From: Thermosediminibacter oceani DSM 16646
GTDB taxonomy: Bacteria > Bacillota > Thermosediminibacteria > Thermosediminibacterales > Thermosediminibacteraceae
Length of the DNA stretch: 64,000 bases
Reading direction: 5' to 3'
Assembly: GCF_000144645.1 (NCBI RefSeq)
Contig: NC_014377.1
Span: forward strand, 186,001 to 250,000
Shown piece by piece: positions 33,308-40,643 of the stretch. The position numbers were made by a program, and so were the translations under genes. Under the pieces are notes generated by a model, which made no database searches, was not told the origin of the DNA, and worked only from the letters and a program-made list of their open reading frames with translations. Within the stretch, counting starts at the first letter, position 1. Each line of letters begins with the position of its first letter.

Positions 33308-33332
33308 TCGTTTATAAGAAGGTGAAGCCAAT

Positions 33333-34460
33333 ATGATTTGCTTTGAAAATGTGTATAAAGAATATGACGATGGTTTTGTCGCACTGAAAAATATTAATTT
33401 AGAAATTAAAAAAGGAGAACTGGTCACCTTAATCGGCCCGAGCGGATGCGGAAAAACGACAACGTTGCGGATGATTAACCGACTCACAGAACCTACGTCA
33501 GGTACGGTGTATATTGACGGACAAGATATTTCTAAAATAGACCCCGTAGAACTGCGGCGCAATATCGGGTACGTCGTCCAACAAATCGGCTTGTTTCCGC
33601 ATATGACGATTGCGGAAAATATCGCGCTCGTTCCGAAGTTGAAAAAATGGAAACCATCCGCTTACGAAAAAAGGGTCGATGAGTTGCTTGACCTAGTCGG
33701 ATTGGACCCTGCAACATTTAAACACCGCTATCCGGCTGAACTAAGCGGCGGCCAGCAGCAGCGGGTCGGTGTCATCCGCGCCCTCGCGGCGGAACCGGAT
33801 ATTATTTTAATGGATGAACCGTTCAGCGCTCTCGACCCGATTAGCCGTGAACAATTGCAGGATGATATCGTCAAACTGCAGGAAGAAATCCACAAAACCA
33901 TTGTGTTTGTGACACATGACATGGATGAGGCTATTAAAATCGCAAACCGTATCGCAATTATGAAAGACGGGGAAATCGTCCAATTCGATACGCCCGATAA
34001 AATTTTGCGCCACCCCGCTAATTCGTTCGTCCGTGATTTTATTGGTGAAAATCGACTCGTCCAAGATCACACCATCGTGCCAAAGGCAAAAGATTTAATG
34101 TATACATCCGTTGTAACGACGTCACCAAAACGCGGGCTGGCCGAAGCGTTTCGTCTAATGAAAGAAAAAAAAGTGGATAGCCTGGTGGTCACCGATAAAA
34201 ATAAGTCCTTTCTCGGTGTTGTGACATTAAAAGAATTAGAGGAACACTATCAAAATGAAAATCTATTAGTTGCCGATATTGCTGATAGAGATGTGCCGAC
34301 ACTAACGATAGATGCCGATGTGACCAATGTTGCGGAGATTTTTCGAAACAAAGACGTGAGCGCAATTCCCGTATTGGACGGTAACCGGCTCGTCGGGATT
34401 ATCACTCGATCCAGCATGATGCGCGGGCTGGCGGAATGGGAATTTCGTAAAAAACAGTAA
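33333..34460 (+). CDS. opuCA: OpuCA-like osmoprotectant ABC ATPase with CBS domains
   Basis: The 375-residue ATPase has Walker A GPSGCGKTTTLRM, Q-loop VVQQIGLFP, signature ELSGGQQQR, Walker B IILMDEPFSALD and the switch His in FVTHDMDEA, then two CBS domains (about 255-370: MYTSVVTTSPKRGLAEA and ADIADRDVPTLTIDADVTN as segments). In OpuA/OpuC the CBS pair senses ionic strength or, in some Firmicutes, c-di-AMP. It lies between the binding protein and the permease, spacing 25 and 13 bases. The gene order (binding protein first) is unlike Bacillus opuC. Confidence 0.92.
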   Translation: MICFENVYKEYDDGFVALKNINLEIKKGELVTLIGPSGCGKTTTLRMINRLTEPTSGTVYIDGQDISKIDPVELRRNIGYVVQQIGLFPHMTIAENIALVPKLKKWKPSAYEKRVDELLDLVGLDPATFKHRYPAELSGGQQQRVGVIRALAAEPDIILMDEPFSALDPISREQLQDDIVKLQEEIHKTIVFVTHDMDEAIKIANRIAIMKDGEIVQFDTPDKILRHPANSFVRDFIGENRLVQDHTIVPKAKDLMYTSVVTTSPKRGLAEAFRLMKEKKVDSLVVTDKNKSFLGVVTLKELEEHYQNENLLVADIADRDVPTLTIDADVTNVAEIFRNKDVSAIPVLDGNRLVGIITRSSMMRGLAEWEFRKKQ

Positions 34461-34473
34461 GGAGCAGATATCA

Positions 34474-35115
34474 ATGGACTTACTCAATACATTTATCGAA
34501 CGGAAGCAAGATATTTTGATTGCCTTTCAAGAACATGTCTTCCTTTCAGGAATCGCTATGGCCATTGCGATCGCAGTCGCGGTTCCGTTGGGAATTGCAC
34601 TGACGAGGTATAAAAAGCTGGCAGAGCCGATTATTGGAATTGCGGCGATTATCCAAACGATTCCGAGCCTCGCCTTGTTAGGGTTTATGCTTCCGATTTT
34701 CGGAATCGGGAAACTGCCTGCGATTATTGCGTTAACGCTGTACGCTTTGCTTCCTATTTTGCGCAATACCTATACAGGAATACTCGGGGTAGATCCTGCG
34801 CTTATCGATGTGGGAAAAGGAATGGGAATGACATCGCGTCAAATTTTATGGATGGTGGAGCTTCCGCTTTCCTTGCCGGTCATTATGGCGGGGGTTCGGA
34901 CGGCGACCGTCTTAACGATTGGAGTTGCTGCGCTGGCGACATTTATCGGTGCCGGCGGATTAGGCGACCTTATTGACCGCGGTCTACGGGTAGCCGATAG
35001 AAATTTAATTTTGGCCGGCGCCATCCCCGCAGCAATTTTGGCGATTTTATTCGATCTTATACTGCGGAAGGTAGAAGATAAAGTAACCCCGAAAGGCTTG
35101 AAAAAACAAAAGTAA
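34474..35115 (+). CDS. opuCB: OpuCB/OpuCD-like osmoprotectant permease
   Basis: The 213-residue permease has about five membrane helices and the coupling-loop segment GMGMTSRQILWMVELPLSLPVIMAG (longer than quoted words imply; positions about 112-135). It forms the channel for the OpuC-type importer, probably as a homodimer because only one permease gene is present. The stop is followed by a terminator. The codon use matches the two upstream genes and not the rest of the window, so the operon came in as a unit. Confidence 0.9.
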   Translation: MDLLNTFIERKQDILIAFQEHVFLSGIAMAIAIAVAVPLGIALTRYKKLAEPIIGIAAIIQTIPSLALLGFMLPIFGIGKLPAIIALTLYALLPILRNTYTGILGVDPALIDVGKGMGMTSRQILWMVELPLSLPVIMAGVRTATVLTIGVAALATFIGAGGLGDLIDRGLRVADRNLILAGAIPAAILAILFDLILRKVEDKVTPKGLKKQK

Positions 35116-35125
35116 GATAAAATAA

Positions 35126-35160
35126 AAGCTGGCTGGAAATCCCAGTCAGCTTATTTTTTG
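35126..35160 (+). terminator. Terminator of the opuC-type operon
   Basis: AAGCTGGCTGG (35126-35136) pairs with CCAGTCAGCTT (35142-35152), one wobble, followed by ATTTTTT. Confidence 0.88.
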
Positions 35161-35272
35161 TGGTGCGTAACCGAAACAAAAACGAAAAGCGCTGGAGGAT
35201 TTATCAAAGTAAATAAAGAATATAATAATACTTCATCAAATAGAGAAATCGCATATAGGAGCGTGGTTAAAT

Positions 35273-35614
35273 ATGGAACAAAAGTGGGTCCAAAAGCTCC
35301 CTGTGGCAATCACCGTATGTGATGCAGAGGGGAAAATACTCTACATGAATGAGAAGGCCTGCAAGACGTTCGAAAAAAGCGGCGGCGCTGATCTCATCGG
35401 CAAGAACGTTCTGGATTGCCACCCCGAGCCGGCCAGGAGTAAATTAAAAAATATGCTTGAAACCCAAACCAAAAACTGCTATACGATCGAAAAAAATGGC
35501 GTAAAAAAATTAATCTATCAAACGCCATGGTACGATGAAAATAACAATTATGAAGGATTCATTGAATTTTCCATCGAGATTCCCTTTGAAATTCCGCATT
35601 ATATAAGAAAGTAA
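35273..35614 (+). CDS. Stand-alone PAS-domain protein
   Basis: The 113-residue protein is almost one PAS domain: LPVAITVCDAEGKILYMNEKA at the start, GKNVLDCHPEPARSKLKNML in the middle, and KKLIYQTPWYDENNNYEGFIEF at the end, the pattern of the PAS sensor proteins in Clostridia (DUF438/PAS_4-like). It has two Cys (CDAEG and NVLDCHP). No kinase or output domain is fused. The ATG follows AGGAGCGTGG. The upstream gene is opuCB; the next gene seems to be a joined fragment, so this one may also have lost a neighbour. Confidence 0.78.
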   Translation: MEQKWVQKLPVAITVCDAEGKILYMNEKACKTFEKSGGADLIGKNVLDCHPEPARSKLKNMLETQTKNCYTIEKNGVKKLIYQTPWYDENNNYEGFIEFSIEIPFEIPHYIRK

Positions 35615-35706
35615 ATGCAGCCTTAAGCGAGGGGCTAGACGTTACTCCGGATGAAAAGTCCGGCTTAACTCGGATCTCTGAAAAAGCTGTTTCTAAAACA
35701 AAAGAA

Positions 35707-36732
35707 ATGCCTAAAGTAAAAGAGGGGTTTGTCAATCATGACAAATGTATTAATTGCGGCTTGTGTGAAAAAGTCTGTCCGGTTTTGAATAATACACCGG
35801 TAAATAATGAACCAAAGGCATATGCTTGTATTAATAAGGATGAAAAGATCCGCATGGACAGTTCTTCCGGCGGTACATTTACGTTGATTGCAGAACAGGT
35901 GATTAATTCTGGTGGTGTTGTTTTTGGGGCAGGTTTCGATGAAGATTTTACAGTAGTACATAGTTATGCGGAATCGCGGGAATCTCTGAGCAATTTTCAT
36001 GGTTCTAAATATGTCCAGAGTAAAATTGGAGATATGTACAAACAGGCGGAGAAATTTTTAAAACAAAGAAGGCAAGTCTTGTTTACAGGGACACCATGCC
36101 AAATTGCTGGATTAAAAAGTTATTTAAGAAAGCTTTATGATAACTTATTATGCGTAGATTTTATTTGCTTTGGAGTACCGTCCACTAAAGTATGGAAAAA
36201 ATATATTTCTTATCATGAAAATAATATTGGTGCACCAGTGAGAAGAGTTTCTTTCAGAAATAAAAAACAAGGTTGGAAACGATTCTCTATGTTTTTATCG
36301 TTTGATAATGGCATGAAGCATATAGAATCTTTCGATAAAGATTTTTTTATGCAAGCATTTTTGAAGAAAATTTGTTTACGCCCTTCGTGTCATGCATGTA
36401 ATTTTAAAACTTTACATAGGCAAAGTGATATTACTCTTGCAGATTTTTGGGGAGTACAAAATTTGTTGCCCGAAATGGATGATGACAAAGGAACTTCTCT
36501 TGTTTTTATTAATAGTCATCGTGGCGAATTGATATTTGAACAAATAAAAGATAAGTTATTATATAATATGGTCGATTTAAATGAAGCTGTAAGATATAAT
36601 TTGTCAGCTGTAAAATCTGTTAAACAACATCCTAATCGAGAAAACTTTTTTAAAGAATTAGATCTTATTTCTTTTGATGCATTGGTGAAGAAGTATATTC
36701 AATTTAACGTCAGTAAAATAAAAGAAAATTGA
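35707..36732 (+). CDS. FrhB-type Fe-S protein of the coenzyme F420 hydrogenase/dehydrogenase beta family, 5'-truncated
   Basis: The 341-residue protein has one [4Fe-4S] ferredoxin motif (CINCGLCEKVCP) then the FrhB_FdhB fold: SSSGGTFTLIAEQVI, LFTGTPCQIAGLKSYL and the CHACNFKTLHRQSDITLADFWG C-terminal part (each quoted in pieces). Such proteins usually begin with two ferredoxin motifs; here the first, about 40 residues, is missing. There is no ribosome site before ATG 35707, and the frame stays open back to 35590 with unrelated sequence. It therefore looks like a truncated copy. The gene is far more AT-rich than its surroundings. It commonly goes with polysaccharide clusters. Confidence 0.72.
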   Translation: MPKVKEGFVNHDKCINCGLCEKVCPVLNNTPVNNEPKAYACINKDEKIRMDSSSGGTFTLIAEQVINSGGVVFGAGFDEDFTVVHSYAESRESLSNFHGSKYVQSKIGDMYKQAEKFLKQRRQVLFTGTPCQIAGLKSYLRKLYDNLLCVDFICFGVPSTKVWKKYISYHENNIGAPVRRVSFRNKKQGWKRFSMFLSFDNGMKHIESFDKDFFMQAFLKKICLRPSCHACNFKTLHRQSDITLADFWGVQNLLPEMDDDKGTSLVFINSHRGELIFEQIKDKLLYNMVDLNEAVRYNLSAVKSVKQHPNRENFFKELDLISFDALVKKYIQFNVSKIKEN

Positions 36733-36756
36733 AAGCTACGGAAGCTACCGTGTTTG

Positions 36757-36800
36757 CTGCCACATCATGGAGCTTTTTCCACTAATGTGGCAGTTTTTTT
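36757..36800 (+). terminator. Terminator after the FrhB-type gene
   Basis: CTGCCACAT (36757-36765) pairs with ATGTGGCAG (36785-36793), 19-base loop, followed by TTTTTTTAT. Confidence 0.8.
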
Positions 36801-36868
36801 ATATAGATGTACGAATGCACGGGATCCTCCCGCATGGCGGGCCCCTTCCCATTTATTCAGCATAGCTT

Positions 36869-36955
36869 TTCTACTCGCACACCTATTATACTGCTAATGA
36901 ATATATTAATAGTTGCCCAGGGTAGAATGGAAGGCTGGTTTTCTTTTTGAATGAC
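36869..36955 (+). repeat. Structured repeat, copy 1
   Basis: TTCTACTC (36869-36876) pairs with GGGTAGAA (36920-36927); inside, CTATTA (36883-36888) pairs with TAATAG. The 3' part (AGTTGCCCAGGG through GAATGACCTTGAACT, 36911-36963) is about 90 percent identical to copy 2 at 39051-39103. Differences in the outer stem are compensatory between the copies. It is not in a gene. The two copies flank the IS1182-type element. Confidence 0.65.
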
Positions 36956-37051
36956 CTTGAACTGCTTGTATAGAAAGATACTGGTTTATATTATCAAATA
37001 TAATAAAAAGTGGGAAATACCTCTTGCAAAAAAGAAGAGTAAATGATATAA

Positions 37052-37282
37052 CAATGACACTAATTAATTCGCGAAGGCGTAACTTTAATGGAGAAAGGCA
37101 AGAGGTATTTGCTATTTCTTAAGGCAACCGACTCGCCGGGTGTTTATTCTATCGTTTCTCTAAATCAAGGTAAATTCAATATAGACAATCTCGATACAAA
37201 GGAAAAAGAACTGGAACAAAAAGATGGGCAATTCAAGACATTGAAACAAGATGTATTGAACAAATTTAACAGTAGAATATAA
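37052..37282 (+). pseudogene. C-terminal fragment of a conserved protein of unknown function
   Basis: The frame is open from about 37052 and reads EGVTLMEKGKRYLLFLKA then PGVYSIVSLNQGKF before a Lys/Glu-rich tail ending at 37282. YLLFLK...G.Y.I....QGKF is a segment common to secreted proteins of unknown function in Firmicutes, normally near their C-terminus. The N-terminal part is absent and no ribosome site fits ATG 37088. It is a fragment at an IS1182 boundary (37314). Confidence 0.5.
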
Positions 37283-37313
37283 AAATTAAAGGGAAACTTA
37301 TGGTAGGTTTTGG

Positions 37314-38969
37314 ACAGAAAAGAGGATGCTTTTGCATCCTCTTCAGCTTGTAGACAAAGCCGCTTTTAGGATGCATAACCTAAAAGCGGCTTTTTGTTGA
37401 AGGCGAAGAAAATTTTTAAGAAAAACGAATGTAAAGCGGGGACTGTTGGCGGAAACGTTCCCCGTCTTTTCTTCCATAAAGCCAGCTTTTTTAAATTCAT
37501 GCATGCGAAAAGAAGCGTGAGGTAATGTCCAACTTTCCTCAAGCCTCGTAGATTTGTATAGCGCATGCCATGCTTTTCCTTCGCATCGGCAAATACCCGC
37601 TCGATGGTCTGGCCGCGCATTTTGTATAGTTCTTTACCCCATTGGGTGTGTCTTATATCTTCCGCTATTTCTATGTAATGCTCCCATATATGCCGAGTTA
37701 TGATTTTTGTGTAATTTTTACTTTTGGTGCACTGTAGGCGCATGGGACATTTACAGCATATTTGGGGGTTGCTCCTATATTCCCGGTATCCCGCCCGGTT
37801 GGTGGTGCTGTATTCTAATATTTGGTTGTTGGGGCATATGTAACAATCATAATATTCGTCATAGACGTATTCGCGTTTTTTAAAGTAGCCATCTTTGGTC
37901 ATCGGCCTCTTGTAGGGCATAACGGGAAGCGCTCCTGCCTCAATGATTTCTCTGCATATCCCGGGGGTTTTGTAGCCTGCATCAACCACTACCGCCTCTA
38001 TTTTAGAAAATTTATCGTTTACTTCTTGAAATAAATCGGAGAATACCTGGCTGTCATGAACATTTCCAGGTGCTATTTTGACACCAAGGACAAAAGTTGT
38101 TCCGGTCACAGGCTACAGAAGCTGTGTAGGCAAAGCAGCGCTCTTTTTCCCCTTTTTGAAACATCCCACTTTCAGGATCTGTGGTGCTTACCCTGACTTT
38201 TTTAGAGCTATTTTCTCCTTTGTTGTTATCGTCATCATCATCTTCTTCTTCAAAGGGCTTTTTACCGTTTGCTTCCCGTTCGGCGTTGATTTCTTTTAAA
38301 AGTTCTTCCTTATATTTTTGAGTCCGTTGCTTAGCGACTTTCTCGATATATTTATTCTTATTGGCACTGGCTTTTATGTGAGTAGCATCGATAAATACTG
38401 CATCTGTTTTAACAAACCCGCATTCTATTGCTTCCATCAACACCCGCTCGAATATCTTTTCAAATAGATCACTTTCCTTAAACCGCCGTTCATAGTTTTT
38501 TCCAAAAGTTGAAAAGTGAGGTATTTTTTCTTGTAATCCATAGCCTAAAAACCAACGGTAAGCTACATTGACTTCTACTTCTCTGATGGTTTGGCGCATG
38601 GAGCGGATTCCATACAATGCTTGGAGCATGAGTAGCTTAATTAACACTACCGGGTCAATACTAGGTCTTCCTGTATTTTCGCTATATAGGTCTTTTACTT
38701 CATCATAAATGAAATTAAAGTCGATGCTTTCTTCTACTGCCCTAAGGAGATGGTCTTGAGGTACTAAGCTATCGATGCTTACTAATTCTACCTGCTCTAT
38801 TATTTCTCGATTTTTCTTCGTTAACATTTCATCGCCCCACAATATTTTTGTATCTTCTTTAATTTTACTAAAAAGCTGATGATTTTTGTACTAGCTTTTG
38901 CAAAAAAAGACTGTCGACAGTTACTTTGTCGACAGTCTGAAGAGGATGCTTTTGCATCCTCTTTTCTGT
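37314..38969 (-). mobile_element. IS1182-family insertion sequence with hairpin ends
   Basis: The left end (37314 on) starts ACAGAAAAGAGGATGC; the right end read inward from 38969 starts ACAGAAAAGAGGATGC as well. Each end contains its own hairpin AAGAGGATGC/GCATCCTCTT around a TTTT loop, and the inner part of both ends shares GACAAAG. A perfect 11-bp hairpin GACTGTCGACA/TGTCGACAGTC lies just inside the right end (38911-38939). Length 1656 bp. The transposase is frameshifted. No target duplication is clear. The transposase 3' end has a strong stem (AAAGCCGCTTTTAGG paired, 37358-37394). Confidence 0.85.
37366..38827 (-). pseudogene. IS1182-family transposase, frameshifted
   Basis: Two overlapping frames make one DDE transposase. 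The first (from ATG 38827) has the DUF772-type N-terminus (YSENTGRPSIDPVVLIKLLM, QTIREVEVNVAYRWFLG) and FIDATHIKASANKNK; the second ends with GYKTPGICREI, CPMRLQC and GQTIERVFADAKEKHGMRY. They should join as CDRNNF then VLGVKIAPGNVHDSQ, but the run of four T on the coding strand (plus-strand A4 at 38092-38095) has one base too many, so translation leaves frame. It is probably inactive, unless slippage at T4 rescues it. Confidence 0.85.
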
Positions 38970-39010
38970 AAAGGCTAACAAATGGTACGGTTTCATATAT
39001 TTTCCGTTGT

Positions 39011-39103
39011 ATTCCACCCGCACAACTGTTATATTACTATTGAAAACGTTTATAGTTGCCCGGGGTGGAATGGAAGGCTGGTTCTCTTTTTGAATGGCCT
39101 AGA
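39011..39103 (+). repeat. Structured repeat, copy 2
   Basis: ATTCCACCC (39011-39019) pairs exactly with GGGTGGAAT (39063-39071); AACT and AGTT form an inner pair. The right half (39051-39103) matches copy 1 with five differences in about 53 bases. The stem changes TTCTAC to TTCCAC and GTAGAA to GTGGAA preserve pairing. It lies between the IS1182 right end (38969) and the riboswitch promoter. Confidence 0.65.
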
Positions 39104-39190
39104 ACTCATTGCCATAAAAGGGAAAAATAGTCATAAAATGACATTATCATAAAATAAAATATATTGCTAAAAATATTTTGAGTAACCCGG

Positions 39191-39219
39191 TTGACACAGA
39201 AATCTAATTTTGATATAAT
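39191..39219 (+). promoter_or_regulatory. Consensus promoter of the riboswitch operon
   Basis: TTGACA (39191-39196), 17 bases, TATAAT (39214-39219). Both hexamers are perfect. It reads into the c-di-AMP riboswitch. Confidence 0.9.
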
Positions 39220-39252
39220 TTTCCTTACAATAAAAAAGAATGCTATAATCTT

Positions 39253-39408
39253 GAACGCTGAGTTCTTTCTATGGCCTACCCCATAGAAAGAAGCGGGGGA
39301 CCCAACACTTGGGGTGAATCTCCTTCATAATAGGGAATGAGACCCTATTATGAGGAGTAGGGTTACCTCTTCAACCCGAACCCGTCAGCTAACCTCGTAA
39401 GCGTGGAA
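39253..39408 (+). promoter_or_regulatory. Cyclic-di-AMP (ydaO/yuaA-type) riboswitch aptamer
   Basis: The conserved ydaO elements are present in order: the outer pair ACGCT (39255-39259) / AGCGT (39400-39404), a hairpin TTCTTTCTATGG/CCATAGAAAGAA, GGGGGACCC and GGGGTGAATC (39295-39320), GTAGGG (39357-39362), and the long invariant 3' block CCCGAACCC then GTCAGCTAACCTCGTAAGCG (39375-39403). These motifs bind two c-di-AMP molecules. A terminator follows at 39446, so ligand binding should shut the operon off, as for other ydaO switches. Confidence 0.88.
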
Positions 39409-39445
39409 AGAGGAGGTTTGTAGCATGAGGGTAGTATTAGCCCGA

Positions 39446-39478
39446 TTAAAGCTATGGTCCTCCATAGCTTTTAATTTT
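39446..39478 (+). terminator. Riboswitch-controlled terminator
   Basis: TTAAAGCTATGG (39446-39457) pairs with CCATAGCTTTTAA (39462-39474) around TCCT, followed by TTTT. It lies 32 bases before the first gene, as the expression platform of the c-di-AMP riboswitch. Confidence 0.8.
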
Positions 39479-39509
39479 GCCTTAAAACCGGAAGAAAGGG
39501 GGAATATCG

Positions 39510-40643
39510 ATGATTAAGAGGCCGGAAGAGGTGCGTTATACTGTAATAGGGGCGGGTAACGGCGGCCTTGCCATGGCAGGGTATTTGGGGTTGATGGGCT
39601 TTACGGTTAACCTTTACAACAGGTCCGAAGAAAAGATAAGGGAATTGATAAAAGACCCAAAAATACATTTGACCGGCGCCGTGGAAGGCGAGGGCAGGCT
39701 TTCCGTGGTCACCACCGACATAAGAGAAGCGATAGATGGTTCGGATATCATAATGGTCACCACTCCCGCCACTGCCCATAGGGAGCTGGCGGAGCAGATG
39801 GCGCCTTACATTAAGGACGATCAGATCATCGTGTTGAACCCCGGCCGTACCTGCGGAGCGCTGGAAGTTTACGAGACCCTGCGAAAGTCCGGGTGCACGA
39901 AAAATGTGATAGTTGCCGAGGCGCAGACTTTCATATACGCCTGCAGGGCTACGGGGCCCAGCAGTGCCAAGATATTCAGCGTGAAGAACGAAGTCAAGCT
40001 GTCCGCTATTCCGGCGAAGAAGACGTGGATGGTGATACGTCTTTTATCCGCAGCCTATCCGCAGTTCAAACCCGCCAGAGACGTTATGGAAACCAGCCTC
40101 AACAATTTCGGTGCGATATTCCACCCTGCTCCTACGCTCTTAAACAGCGGCCATATAGAAAGGGGCCAGACATTTGAATATTACCTGGAGGGAATAACCC
40201 CGAGTATAGGTCAGATGCTGGAAAAGCTCGATGCCGAAAGAATGAAAGTAGCAAGAGCCCTGGGCGTAAAGGCGATATCGGCGATGCAGTGGTTGGAGGA
40301 TTCCTACGGCGCCCGCGGGAACTCCATATACGAAGCCATACAGAACAATCCGGCGTACAAGGGCCTCACGGCGCCGAAGGATCTTAAGACCCGGTACATT
40401 TACGAAGACGTGCCTTTTAGTCTCGTTCCCATTTCATCACTGGCCAAAAATCTGGGCATCGAGACCCCGGCAATAGATACGATAATCCGCCTTGCCAATA
40501 TGATGACCGGAGTGAATTTCTGGGAACAGGGCAGGACCGTCGACAAGCTCGGGCTGGCGGGCTTGAGCCCGGCGGAAATCCACGAATTTGCCCAAAACGG
40601 TTACCTCGAGATTAAACGTACCGAAGAGGAGGTGGTGGCGTGA
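39510..40643 (+). CDS. NAD/NADP octopine/nopaline dehydrogenase-family protein
   Basis: The 377-residue protein has an N-terminal Rossmann domain (VIGAGNGGLAMAGYLG, residues about 11-26) and a C-terminal opine dehydrogenase domain (about 180-365, with ETSLNNFGAIFHPAPTLLN, the conserved His of HPAP). Family members reductively join an amino acid to a keto acid, or run the reverse. It is the first gene behind a c-di-AMP riboswitch and its ATG follows AAAGGGGG. It overlaps the B12-protein gene by one base, so the two work together. Substrate unknown; opine-type compatible solute synthesis is an inference. Confidence 0.85.
   Translation: MIKRPEEVRYTVIGAGNGGLAMAGYLGLMGFTVNLYNRSEEKIRELIKDPKIHLTGAVEGEGRLSVVTTDIREAIDGSDIIMVTTPATAHRELAEQMAPYIKDDQIIVLNPGRTCGALEVYETLRKSGCTKNVIVAEAQTFIYACRATGPSSAKIFSVKNEVKLSAIPAKKTWMVIRLLSAAYPQFKPARDVMETSLNNFGAIFHPAPTLLNSGHIERGQTFEYYLEGITPSIGQMLEKLDAERMKVARALGVKAISAMQWLEDSYGARGNSIYEAIQNNPAYKGLTAPKDLKTRYIYEDVPFSLVPISSLAKNLGIETPAIDTIIRLANMMTGVNFWEQGRTVDKLGLAGLSPAEIHEFAQNGYLEIKRTEEEVVA

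Noticed and set aside
35707-36732. Coenzyme F420-reducing hydrogenase subunit as a functional call
   Set aside because: Family membership alone does not show F420 use; nothing else in the window needs F420, and the gene seems truncated.
37088-37282. Independent 64-residue gene
   Set aside because: The frame continues upstream of the ATG with matching protein sequence, and no ribosome site is present, so it is a fragment.
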